Part shown: positions 34,116 to 45,708 of the stretch, one piece after another
Layout: every line of letters starts with the position of its first letter
Numbering within the stretch: position 1 is the first letter of the stretch
NCBI GenBank assembly: GCA_019914945.1
Contig: CM034103.1
Coordinates: forward strand, 9,362,001-9,426,000
Direction: 5' to 3'
Length of the DNA: 64,000 nucleotides
Source: Typha latifolia
Lineage: Eukaryota > Streptophyta > Magnoliopsida > Poales > Typhaceae
Translations under genes and position numbers: made by a program
Notes under the pieces: model-generated
Told to the model about the DNA's origin: nothing
What the model saw: only the letters and a program-made list of their open reading frames with translations
Databases searched by the model: none

Positions 34116-37100
34116 ATGCTCTCTTTCGCCTCTCCATCTCTTCCCTCCTCCTCCTGCGCCCGCTTCCGCTGCTGCGAGGACACCCTCGGCCGCCGCCGTT
34201 CACCTCCGGCAGTGGTGGCGGCGGCGGAGGAGGATGCCAAGTTGGCGTCTTCATCGGCGTCGGCCGCCGCGGCACCGTCGCCTCCACCTCGGCCGCGGCG
34301 AATCGTGCTCGTACGGCACGGGCAGAGCGAGGGAAACGTGGACGAGAGCGCCTACACCCGCGTCCCCGACCCCCGTATCGGGCTCACCGCAAAAGGATGG
34401 CTCGACGCCGAGGAGTGCGGTCGTCGCATCCGCCGCCTCGTCGACGACGGCGCCGGAGAGGACTGGAAGGTCTATTTCTACGTCTCTCCGTACCGCAGGA
34501 CATTGGAGACTCTCCGCGGCCTCGGTCGAGCCTTCGAGCCCGAGAGGATTGCCGGGGTCCGGGAGGAGCCCCGGCTCAGGGAGCAAGATTTTGGTGCGTT
34601 CCAATAGAATTCTTTATCTTCTAATTATAAGAATGAAGATTGAATCAGCATATTGTGCTCCGTATCATTCTTTTTTATTTCCAAATTCCTATAGAGTAGG
34701 ATCGAAGTCGAGCTAAAATGTTGGAAGTTTCTAGATAAAAGATTATATATAGAAATGCAAGTTTAGAAAAGTATTGGGATTTGTAGTGCTTCCATCTTAT
34801 TTAGATTAAAAACAAGATTAGGATGGGAATGGAGTAGAGGGATAAAAAATGTGGATAAAAGGGGAAGTGTATGTTGCCCATCTACTATACGTTCATCAAA
34901 GAAAAAGATGGTCAGAAGTAGAGGAAGAGATTGGAGACGGAAGAGGGGATTCTGTTCATCATTTTCTGACTCATACCTGGCATAAAAATAGTTCTATACT
35001 TTGTGAGTTAATGTGAACTCAATGATAAGAGTTTTGGCTTCATGTTTGTATGTCAATTCCTGGTGTCGTGAGAAAATAGCTATGGCTGATCTGACCCATG
35101 GAATAAGGGTAGAATTATACCTTGAGAAGTAACTCTGAGCTTGTTTGCATCTAATTTTAGATCAGCAGCTTACAATCACACTCAGGTTTCCTGAGATTGA
35201 GACCCATTTTTCTTCAAAGGACATTTGTCTATCTTAATTCAGTCTGAATTTTCAGAGTTAGTTCCAAATAAGTTGCATTATCTTGTCCTCCAAAAGAAGT
35301 GTCGATATCAGTATATTCCTGTGCAGGATTTGATTTAGAAAGATTGGTGCACAAATCCTACTCATTCTCAACCTTAACTCATGATTGACGGATGACACTT
35401 AAGACGATATATTACAAAGTGGTAAATTGTGGTGATGTAAGAAAATTTGTTTTACCTTATCTACTTCTGCACCATCTTTTTGTTATAATGTATGTGTGCA
35501 TATGTGGGCACTGATGACACCAACATAGAGGGTGGTTCATTTTGTGAGAATTGATTAAATATGGAGTGTTAAAAGTTTCTCTTTTGGAAGTAACTGTCTT
35601 GCATACAATTCTAGATTGTAATTAATAGACCTTTGTGCATCTTGGTATGTACAACCACTATTGGCAGCATATACTTCTTTTCAATCCTTGCATCTTAGCC
35701 TTACATTTTAGTTGGTAGTAGTTCCAACTTGTGGTCAACACTGATCATAATGGATAATGATTTCATTCTGTTAGTCTGATTAACTAATTCTTTTTCTCTG
35801 TATGAAATAGGAAATTTCCAGGACAGGGAAAGAATGCGAGTTGAAAAAGAAGTTCGACGTCGTTATGGCCGGTTTTTTTATCGTTTTCCCAATGGAGAAT
35901 CAGCTGCTGATGTTTACGATCGTATAACAGGTGTGCACTCAAATTTATTATGACAGTTCTAGTATATACAACAGTTATGTTTACCAGTGGACTGCTTCTC
36001 TAAGCTCCATAGCTTCATATTTATGCAGTGTTACTGCTACAGGCTTTAGGGAAACCCTTAAAGCAGATATTGATATTGGTCGCTTTCAGCCACCTGGTGA
36101 AAGGACACCAAACATGAACATAGTGATAGTATCACATGGCCTGACGTTGAGAGTGTTCCTGATGAGATGGTACAAGTGGTCCGTAGAGCAGTTTGAGGGC
36201 CTGAGTAATTTTGATAATGGAGGAGCATTAGTCATGCAAACAGGCAATGGTGGAAGGTACTAACATGTTGATTCGTATGGATTCGACAACTTTATTCTAT
36301 ATTATTGTCATATTCCTTACATTGAAGATACCCCTTACAAATTTTATATTTGCACTAGAATCCCTCAAGGACCATTTTTCAACATTAATGCCCCTCTGGA
36401 TATTTTTGTGGTCCATTAGTTTGATCTAAGGGATTTTATGGTTAATAAAATAGGAGTTTCCGAGATAGTTTAAATAAATAAAAACTCATTAATTAATATT
36501 TCAAAAATAGAACTTAATCTATATTACAAATAATTTACAACATACTTAAAAAACTGTAAATTACTGTTAGAATTTTATATTCAAACTATGAATTTTTTGT
36601 TTCATTGTAGATATATTTCGCATCTGAAGAAACTCCGAATATAAAAGTTATAGATTATGATGTCACGGATTTTATTCAATTGGCTTCATAATTTTTAGAA
36701 ATCAGATGATTATCTTGTAAATATTTTTTCGAAATATGCACAATTGAAATTTCATAGATTAAGTACATAATTTGTTCTTAAACTATGAATTTTATACTTA
36801 AACCACAAAATTCTAATTATGTGAAGTGTTAGAAAAATATTAAAAAGATTTCATTTGACGTTAAAAAATTGTGAAACCAATTTAATAAACTCCGTTACAT
36901 CATGATCTAAAACTTTTGTATTTAGAGTTTATTTAGATATGAAATTTATGTACAGCAAAACGGAGATTTCGTAGTTAGAAAAAATTCATAGTTTAAGTAT
37001 GAATTTATCTTCATCTTCTATTTTGTATGTTGCTTCTATTTATTATTATAATTCCTTTTTTTCTTCTTTTTCTTCTTCTGTTGGTCATACTTTATTATTT

Positions 37101-40100
37101 AAAAAGTGATTAAAGATATTTGTATAGAAAAAAAAAGAGAAGGATTAAGAGATAGAAGAAGAACGAGCAGCAGAAGAAGATAATAATAATAATAATAAAT
37201 AGCAGCAGCATATGAAGTAGAAGATGAAAAAAATAAATTGTTATTAAACTATGAATTCTTCATTTCACTAGAGATAGATTTCAAACATGAAGAAATTCAG
37301 AATACAAAAATTTCAGATTATGATGTCACAAATTTTATCTAATTAGTTTCATAATTTTTGGACATCGGATAAATATCTTTTGAATAATTTTTTAAAACTA
37401 CACAAAATTAGAATTTTGTGGTTTAAGTATGAAATTCATAGTTTAAGTATAAATTTTGTACTTAAATTATGAAATTTTAGTTTTGTATAGTTTCAAAAAC
37501 ATATTTAAAAGATAATCATCTGATGTCGAAAAATTGTGAATAGAATTGGATAAAATTCGTAACATCATGATCTAGAACTTTTGTATTTATAGTTTTTGAG
37601 ATTCAAAATCTATGATAGCAGAACAAAAAATCTATAATTTAAGTACGAAATTCGTAGTTTAAGTATGAAATTTTAATAGTAATTCATAGTCTTTTTTAGT
37701 AGATATTGTAATTTATTTGCAATATGTTACGAACCAGATCTGAACTGATTTGGACGTAAGAAAATTATGATATTTTATGTGGTGGTAGTCCCGTGAGTAC
37801 AGTTCCAATGGTTCTACTCAAGGATGGCCGTGTCTGTCGGCACGCCTCGTGCCGACTAGCTCTTGCCGTGCCGTGCCGAGCCGTGCTGATCGGCATGTCT
37901 GCCGTGTCGATCCATGCCGGTCCGGCACGACCACGTGCCGTCCGACACAAGCTCGTGCCGGTCATATGCCAATGTAGAGACATTTTTTAAAAAAATTTCT
38001 ATTTCCATCCATTTTTATCAAATCAACTTTACTTATTTTCTTAACAATAACTATGATATGACATGTGAAACCTATTTTTTTTTTAACTTTTTTTTATTTC
38101 CATCAATTAACTTTTGTCATTTGTCATTTTTGAAATAACAACTTATTTGTCATTTTTGAAATGACAACTTATTTGTCATTTTTTTAAATTGAAATGACAA
38201 CTCATTTGCCAGACCTAGACAACCACAAAACTGAATTTATCAGAGACAGAAGAGAAAAAGGGACTATTTCAAGCTCAATATGATTACAGTCAAATAAGAG
38301 AAGAACTTGAGTTTATAGGTAGCAGGACATCAGGAGAGGTGCGCCCACAGGATGATATGAGTTCATTATCATTATCATCATATCAATCACACCTATCAGA
38401 GCCACAACACCCTTATTATACTCCATATCCACAATTTGTATATGTTTATGGTGTGTCTGTGCCTGTGCCAGTTGTTCCCGTACATATTCAATATTCATAT
38501 CATATCATCGAAGAATTACAAAATTCTTATTTGTATGAAGACTATGTGAGATGTTATAACGAGTAATATTATCAATGGATGAGTTTTGAAGAATATCGAC
38601 AGTATTTAACGCAACATTTCGGTGTTATTTTTATGCTAGCAAATGAAGTTTTTGATCCTCCTCGTCATTCTACGTTCAACTAGATATTAGTTTTAATTAT
38701 TGAACTATTATCAATTATATATTCAATGATCAATTATGTATTGAATGTTATTATGTGTTCAATTATATTATGGAGTATTCAATCATATTATGGAGTGTTT
38801 AATCATTAATATTAATTTTAATGAATGTATTCAATCATATTATGTGTTGAATAATATTTATATTTAACTGTTGTTTTATCTTTAATAAAATAGGTTATTT
38901 ACAAAAATAATCTAAAGATAAAATATTGTAATATAGATTTTAAATTTTAATACATATATTTAGACAAAAAATCAAATATTGACGTACCAAAGACCAAAAA
39001 ATATCTCTAAATATCTTAAAAAATTTATTAAAAATATTATAAATGTGTGCCACTAGTAGGGGGGCGTGCTGATGGTGGCACGGCACGACACGTGTCATTG
39101 GCACGGCCATCACTGGTTCTGCTTTCACAAGAATCTGGCGTCTGGATGAAAAAATATTAATAAAATAGTAGAGCAAGGTTAAATAGGATAGAACGGTAAA
39201 TAACTAGCGTTATGGCAATCATCAGAAGGTGGTGGACGGCCATGAGATAGGGTGGCTGCTGGTAGAGGAAGATGGCTAAGTTTTGGAAGATCAGAATGTT
39301 TCTACGGTTATGATCTACTCCTAGAAAGATAAAGACGATCTAACGGCTACGATAAAAAATAAAGAGAAAATAATAATTTGGCTAAACTCAGATTTATTCA
39401 TGGATAATTATCAGCACATGTCTACTCCTATTTATAGGAGTAAAATCTCTAGCGGATCGGATCCACATGCGGATTATTCGATTTATTTGAAATTTAAAAT
39501 AAAAATATAAAGCTAACCAACGATGGTCGTGCCGACCACTGGCCGACACAGAACTGCACGGCATGTGCCGCGGCACTTATCGGCTGTGTCGTAAGAGGAG
39601 AGAAAAAGTAAAAGATACTCACCTTGGAGATGTAACAGCTTGATAGATTTTGATAGAAAAAGTAAGAGATACTTATCGGCTGCCCGAGCTCTCGTCAAGT
39701 GCCCTAGCCTGAGGGAGGAGGAAGAAAGTATATATATATGTATAAATATATATATATATATATATTTATATTATATATATAAAGAGAGAGAGAGATAGGG
39801 GGGATTATCGGTTAAAAACTAACTCAAGTTGACTCAACCTACTCAACTAACCTAACCCACATGATTGGATCATAACATAATATAGATTAGTTCTACTTTT
39901 GAAACATTGATTAAAGAATTTTATTTATTAAATTATCTCTAATTAGTCTCTTATAGTATTAATTAAAGAGCGATTAGAGAATTGTATAGAAAGAAAAAGA
40001 GAAGATTAAGAGAGAAGAAAATAGTAGTAGCAAAAGAAGAGAAAAACAACAAAAAAAAAAAGAGAAGAAGAGGAGGAAGAAGCAACAGCATAAGAAGAAG

Positions 40101-40840
40101 AAGAAGAAAAGATGATACTAATTATTTCTCTCTTACATTATCCCATCGGTATTTAATGAGCAATAAATAACAAAAGGGCAAACTTGGAAGAAAGAATGAA
40201 AAAATCTCATTTGCAATGGAAACTAAAAACAATCCTGACTCTTAAAAATGAAAACCAAGTGGTTTTTGGTGCAAAAAACCCTTAGTGCAATGTCTTGTCT
40301 ATATGTTGGCAAGAGATCTACTATCTGGAACCATTTTCACGTCAATTCCTTATTTGTTCATGGTAAATTTAATTGCTGCGTGTTCTTACAATTCCTTACA
40401 TGTGAGAAACAAATAAAGCAGGTACCCTTCTAGAGATCTATAAGAGTCATGGTGCTTAAAAAATATTGATATTCCTAGGTCCACTCTTATGAGTTCTCTT
40501 TTTCTTTTTCTTTTTTTTTTACTTCCTAGATTTGGAATTTAACTTAGAACATAGAAATAAGATTGTTGTTTTAATTTCACTAGTAATCACCATTTCTCCC
40601 CTTTTTTCAGTGCGCTATACATGGCTACAATTCTTGCTTGCGTATCTTGAGATGTTTTGCTAGCTATGAGACCTTTTTTGTGGTCTGATGAAAATCATAT
40701 TTATGTTTAAGTTGTAGAATCATCTCCTTTATATATTACTCTTCTATTTCAATAGGTATAGCCTCCTTGTGCATCATACTGTTGAGGAGCTTCAGGCATT
40801 TGGTTTGACTAAAGAAATGCTAGAAGATCAAATGTGGTAG
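34116..40840 (+). CDS. phosphoglycerate mutase-like histidine phosphatase (AT74 type)
   Basis: Four exons: 34116-34593, 35811-35930, 36043-36256 and 40756-40840. All junctions are GT..AG with matching phases, and together they encode 298 aa. The N-terminal 60 residues are Ser/Ala/Pro/Arg-rich and could be a plastid transit peptide. The histidine phosphatase fold follows: LVRHGQSEGN with R67-H68-G69 (H68 the expected phospho-acceptor), YVSPYRRTLETLRGL, REQDFGNFQ across the first junction, and the second catalytic histidine H231 in VIVSHGLTLRVFLMRWYKW. The C-terminus (YSLLVHHTVEEL) is encoded after a 4499-bp intron. Family members are annotated as phosphoglycerate-mutase-like, but the substrate is uncertain and a phosphatase role is equally possible. 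Exon 1 is very GC-rich; exons 2-4 are not. Intron 3 holds a hAT-like insertion and foldback repeats, yet the coding exons are undamaged. Confidence 0.93.
36550..37010. repeat. foldback (palindromic) repeat, copy 1, in intron 3
   Basis: The two arms are inverted copies: 'agattatgatgtca' and 'cataatttttagaaatcaga' on the left are mirrored by 'tgacgttaaaaaattgtga' and 'catcatgatct' on the right. They centre on 'aactatgaattttatacttaaac' near 36780. No coding capacity; a MITE-like structure. A second copy follows at 37240-37670. Confidence 0.7.
37240..37670. repeat. foldback repeat, copy 2, in intron 3
   Basis: Same layout as 36550-37010: 'attaaactatgaattctt', 'gattatgatgtcac', 'cataatttttggacatcgg', the palindromic centre near 37440, then 'gatgtcgaaaaattgtgaa' and 'catcatgatctagaactttt'. 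The two copies are in direct orientation, separated by a purine-rich AAGAAG/AATAAT tract (37120-37210). Confidence 0.7.
37811..37818. repeat. target-site duplication of intron element, left
   Basis: GTTCTACT; 7 of 8 bases match 39116-39123 (GTTCTGCT). Confidence 0.8.
37819..39115. mobile_element. hAT-like element inside intron 3 of the PGM-like gene
   Basis: Ends are CAAGGATGGCCGTG and CACGGCCATCACTG, an inverted repeat with C-A and T-G termini, flanked by an 8-bp near-perfect duplication. Subterminal regions are rich in GTGCCG/CGGCAC (37820-37970 and 39050-39105). Inside, 38339-38690 on the plus strand encodes a Tyr/Pro/Ser-rich segment ending in DPPRHSTFN, which resembles the variable tail after the dimerisation domain of plant hAT transposases. 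The catalytic part is missing, so the copy is non-autonomous. Confidence 0.85.
39116..39123. repeat. target-site duplication of intron element, right
   Basis: GTTCTGCT, matching 37811-37818 at 7 of 8 positions. Confidence 0.8.
39724..39800. repeat. TA-rich and GA microsatellite in intron 3
   Basis: Interrupted TATATA runs followed by a short GA run (39783-39796). Confidence 0.85.
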
Positions 40841-42760
40841 GAGACAATACTTGTGGCTATTTTGGATTTTCTTCTTTTACCAGTCTTCGAGAAGCTCTAG
40901 CTATGCTGGTTTTCCTTCAAATATATCTAATTCTTTTTTTATTTGGCTGTCAATCCAGGCAGAAGACAGCGAAAATTGGTGATCTGAATTACAATTTCAT
41001 GACAAATGGACAATCATTTTTCACACATTTTGGTTAGGAAGGCATATTTCAGTAGAAGAAGGTCTGATAGTTGAATTACTGGAAGCTTAAGCTAGCATTA
41101 ACCAAACTCTCCATCTACACAGACTCTAAATGCCTTTATAACTCCAGGACATAAAGATACAATAATGAATGCCAGAGATGTGGAAGGAAACATAGTTTGG
41201 ATTGAGATTTGGAGATGTAACAGCTTGATAGATTTTGTATTACTTTTCTATTCATTACATAATTTGGAGATGAAAAATTCTTTGCAGATGAATCCCAGTG
41301 CTTAGATTAAGTAGACTAATTGCTTCACGATCCTAGAATCTCTTTTAGTCCAGACATGACATGAAGACACTTGACAAATGTTAACATGACAGAACTTTGT
41401 GCATATTGATTGCAGCCAGGAATTTCAAGATACAGGTTGCTAGACTTATATAGAAGCCTTATGAATCTTTTCCTTTGGGAGTCTTAATCTTTTGTGAGAA
41501 ACGGTGCAATTATTTCAGTACTGAATGTATATGATTTCAGCCATTTCTTTATTGGCTTGTTGATAAATTCTCCCATCTTTCTTTCCTGGTCCAGGTTTTC
41601 ATTAATTTTAATTACAAGCAGACAGATCCACAAAATTTGGTAGTACCTTGAGTCTTGCCACTTTAATGATATTTTCTAATTCCTTTAAAATGAGTGATAT
41701 ATTTACTTAACTTATATTCTTCAATGTTCTGGTCATACAAATTATGAGCAATGGTCCTACTGCTACAAAAAGATAACCAAAGAGAGTTCTGTCACAGTAT
41801 TTAACATAGTAGTCGTGCATTTGTGTGTCAATTTAATGCACTAACTACAGGTACTGGTAGAACTAGTTGAACCGAGCTCTGTTTGTTTAAGCTCGGCTTG
41901 AAATTAATTTTAAACTTTAGTTATATAATTAAGCTTAGCTTGTTTTATTTTTATTCGAGCCTATTTTAAAATTTTTTTCGAGCTTGAGCCTAACGCAGTA
42001 AGCATAATCATATTTCAAGAAAAGTATAATTCAAAATTAGATTTAAATTGGATCAAGTTCGATTGAGAGATTAATAAACTTACTAAGTGAAAATGCCACC
42101 ACTATCAATTGATTAATGTCTGGAAGCGGATGCAGTGTTTCTGAAACGATTCACTTAGAACAAAGCAAAAGGAAAATAATTATAAGTGATTAATCCATGT
42201 ATATGTTACAGTCCTAGATTTAAAATTCAATAGCAGAGGCAAAAAAAAAAAAACAGTAAATGATTTGTAAATTATACCAGCTATTAAGGCTATGGGAGAC
42301 AAGTTCGTTTAAAGGTCCCGTCACTGGGATCCAAAATGTTCATATCATTTGGCTTTTCCATTTGTGTCCTGGAGATAAGACTAAGAATAAACTTTATGTG
42401 ACTTTGAATTGAACACATAAAGAGAGAGAGAGAGTATATACCCATTATACAAACTAGTTTGTCTTTTTTCCTAACTGAAAGTTATAAACACGTATATATA
42501 TATACGCTAGCTATCATATAACTAAGACACCTCACCGTCCTCCACTTTGGACCATTTGCAGCCCATCCCCATGGCCAGTAATAATTCTCCATCCAAAACA
42601 TCACCAATTAAAGGACAACATAAAGCTCCAACCTCAATACCCTACTCCCCAAAATAATGCAACTGAACAAAAGTATTAATTGATTGCTCATCTACTACTT
42701 GTTCTTCTTACTCTTCCTCTACTTCTTGACGTCTAAAGAATGCAAACCTTCTCTTCTTTC
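40841..42760. other. 3' region of the PGM-like gene and spacer to the BELL gene
   Basis: The first part should hold the PGM-like 3' UTR. At 41860-42070, 'gagctctgtttgtttaagctcggcttga' and 'tcgagcttgagcc' resemble subterminal repeats of other plant hAT elements (low confidence). The two genes converge, plus toward minus. Confidence 0.4.
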
Positions 42761-45708
42761 CTACCCTGCCAAATCATGCAGCAATTGTACCCCCATCAAG
42801 TTCCTATAAGGAAGTGTCTGCTCCTCTCCATCTAAAATGGAGAACTGAGCTGATTGGCCGCCGTCCAAATGCTCGCCGGAGACCAGGAAGGAGTTCTGTG
42901 AGGGCGGCGCGTACGAGAGGCTCATGCCGCCTCCACCGTTCTGCTGTAGGCCTAACGACAAGAAGCCGCTGCCGCCTAAGTTTCGGTCATCATAAGTAGT
43001 AGTTCGGTATGACGGGAAGTCCATATCAGCCACCGCGCCGAAGTTGTCGGTCCTCTGGACATTGTGGATGTTCTTGTTGTTTATGTTAGAACCACTGTTG
43101 ATGATGGAGGAGAGGGAGTCGCAGTTGGCGGAGAGCTGCGCTGGTGCTGGCTTCTTTTCAAAGGCAGGGTTGGAATTAGGGTTAGGGTTTTTGTTGGTGC
43201 TTCCCTGATGCTCAGATTGGTGATTGTCATAATGATCTTTAATTTCTTCAGAATACATCTCCTCTATCATTGGCTTCCACAACCTCACTCTTGCGTTGAT
43301 GAACCAATTGGAGACCTATCATGGCAAACATTCTTTTGATAACATACACCTTTTCTTGGTAATAAAATAATTACTTATAGTAATTTATAGTTACAAACTA
43401 ATATATAATGAACAACTAAAATTTAATTGTGAAAAAAGAAAGAAAGATGTTATGCATATATATATATATAGCTACCTGGCTTCTTGAAAGTCCTGTTTGT
43501 CGTGCCAAGATATGCTTATCAACATCACTGGGATACCTGTCGTCGAGGTAATTATTATGTGTGAGATGAATAAGAATTACATCTCTCTAAAAAGAAAAAA
43601 TAATAAGAATTACATATCAAGCTGAATAAAAAGAATATATTAGTTTATTTACTTATCAGATAACAAATTCTTACTTTCAACTATTTCAGTCAAAAGTCTA
43701 ATAACCAGGGATAAGTTCTCTTGAAACAGTAACACATCTATAAGAGTTTTAGTTTATTATCGTAGTATTCGATACCCTATGGAATATCAAAAACCATAAA
43801 AACTAATCCTAACTAAGAGCATGGTAACTATCTTGTGGCTTTGTAAGTCTGAAATTGGTAATCTCTTTGAGTAGATAATTTGACAACTTCTGTTGGTACT
43901 AGTCCTACGTATGTCAGCGAATCAAATAATCTTACATATCCATCTAACATCAGACTAAATTTTCTCTAATTGCTTCGTCTGTACAACTTAGAAATCTAAC
44001 GATTTGTCCATTGCAAATAGAAAGAAAAAAAACTAATTTTTTTTCTCATTTTGCAAAATGTTACTCCTTTATACGTGTATTTTTGAGTTTCGAAGTTTGT
44101 ATTTTGTGCTCCTACGTGAATTGTAATTAATTCTAAGGATTCCAAAGACTACAAGTGTTTACACAAACACATGTATGATATATGTAAAGCTAGAAGAGCA
44201 GCGAAGGTTACGGGTGAAGGAAATGCTCGAAGAGCCAAGCTCGAAGAACTGAGACGGCGCGTTCCGGTAGGCCTCTCTGAGGCCGCCATGGGTGGCTCTC
44301 CGTCATCCCTGTCTGCTGAAATACCTTCTGCTGCCGCAGGCACTGGTCGAGCATTTTCAGCCGCGGAGTCTCACCTCTCGTGGCTCCGGTCACCACCGTA
44401 TCCTTGGTCCCCAAGGCCTTCTTCGTCTCCCTAATCTGATCGGCAATCGCATCTCTCAAGCATCGGAAGTGCCTCGACATAGCCCTCGATGCCAAGTTTG
44501 AGTAGATCGCCGCCGCTCCTCCCCCCGCGACGACCTCAAACGACGATACCACTGCTTTCATCTGCTGGCAGTACTTCCTATATCTCTTATCCACCTAAGG
44601 TAATGTAACAAAGAATAGTACTATCAGAAACCTAGCAAGCATTTCTTGATGAAAACTATTGTAGCTAGCTATATACATGCATGTGAAATCCTACGCTTAG
44701 GGTATTAGTAAAAAATGAAAAATCACTATAATAAGAATAAAGACAAGTGCAATTACATTGGTAAAGGAGGAGAGGGGGAATATGGTGGGATCCATTTAAT
44801 GAGAAGGAGTGGAGAAAAAAAGTTGATAGACTGTAGATGCCTAAGTCATGAAAACGAATAGAGGTTTCTAAAAGTAAATGGAGACCCCAAAATCTATCAG
44901 TCGTCCCTACACTGCATCATCACAACTGTTTGAGGTAGCTCTGCCGTCTCACATAATTAAGACCCAGAACTAAACTTGATTACCTATGAAAAGAATATGA
45001 GGCACTACGGAAACTAAAGATGGAAGGATACTAGCTAATAATAATAATAATAATAATTACCTCTGTTAGCATGGTGAACAAATCAGCCTTTCTCTTTTGG
45101 AGCTCTAAGACGTTCATGGAGCTTAGAGATTGGTTCCATGAAGAGGAGGAAGATGATCCTGCTTGGTTTCCCTTGTGGGTAATCTTTGAGCTATTCTCCC
45201 CTCCTCCCAGATTGCACAACTCACTCAAGAGCTCCTGAACTGGGATCAAATACTTTGAGTTCCTCAACTGATAGGTGTACTGCTGTTGATAGAAACCCCT
45301 CCCTTCTTCCATGAGGAGATGCTCCTGATGAGAATTTGATGCTCTTGAGAGCAACCCATCTCTTGTATTATTCTGCTGAAAGGACTGAGGGAAGCCATAA
45401 GCGTTAGATGCTCTGGTATTGGAGAGTGACAAGGAGAGCCCTCCGGTATTGGAAAAGAGAGGCCTTGACACCGCATCGTCGACGTGCCATGGGCTGATCG
45501 CCGACGACTCAGTTGCCACGATAACATTCTTGTTAGGTATCTCAGAGAAGTCTCTTGGTAAGAAGCCTCTTTGTTGCTTGGATGGGAACCCTAGCATCTC
45601 CATGCCGGCTTGGAGGCCAAAGATCTCGTGGCCCGGTTCGAAACCTTGCATCGCCGGGTGGTGGCCGGAGGAGGGGAATTCGGCAAGGTGGGATTCATGG
45701 GCCATCAT
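42761..45708 (-). CDS. BELL-type (BEL1-like, TALE) homeodomain transcription factor
   Basis: Four exons on the minus strand: 45708-45061, 44594-44212, 43536-43476 and 43315-42761. Junctions are GT..AG and in phase, encoding 548 aa. An N-terminal ZIBEL-like LSLSLS lies at residues 91-96. The SKY part of the POX region is [15 protein letters not shown] (150-164). The BELL part begins [10 protein letters not shown] (201-210) and continues across the first intron into [20 protein letters not shown]. The TALE homeodomain spans about 320-382, with the PYP loop extension at 344-346 and WFINAR in helix 3 (368-373). A second ZIBEL-like LSLGLQ and a typical LLHDLAG end follow. Proteins of this family pair with KNOX proteins in the nucleus to control meristem, inflorescence and fruit development. 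The 61-bp third exon is characteristic of the family. Intact; the exact subclade is not determined. Confidence 0.96.

Noticed and set aside
34031..34716. alternative frames over exon 1 of the PGM-like gene, both strands
   Set aside because: Low-complexity Arg/Pro/Ser products caused by high GC; only the 34116 frame splices into the conserved phosphatase.
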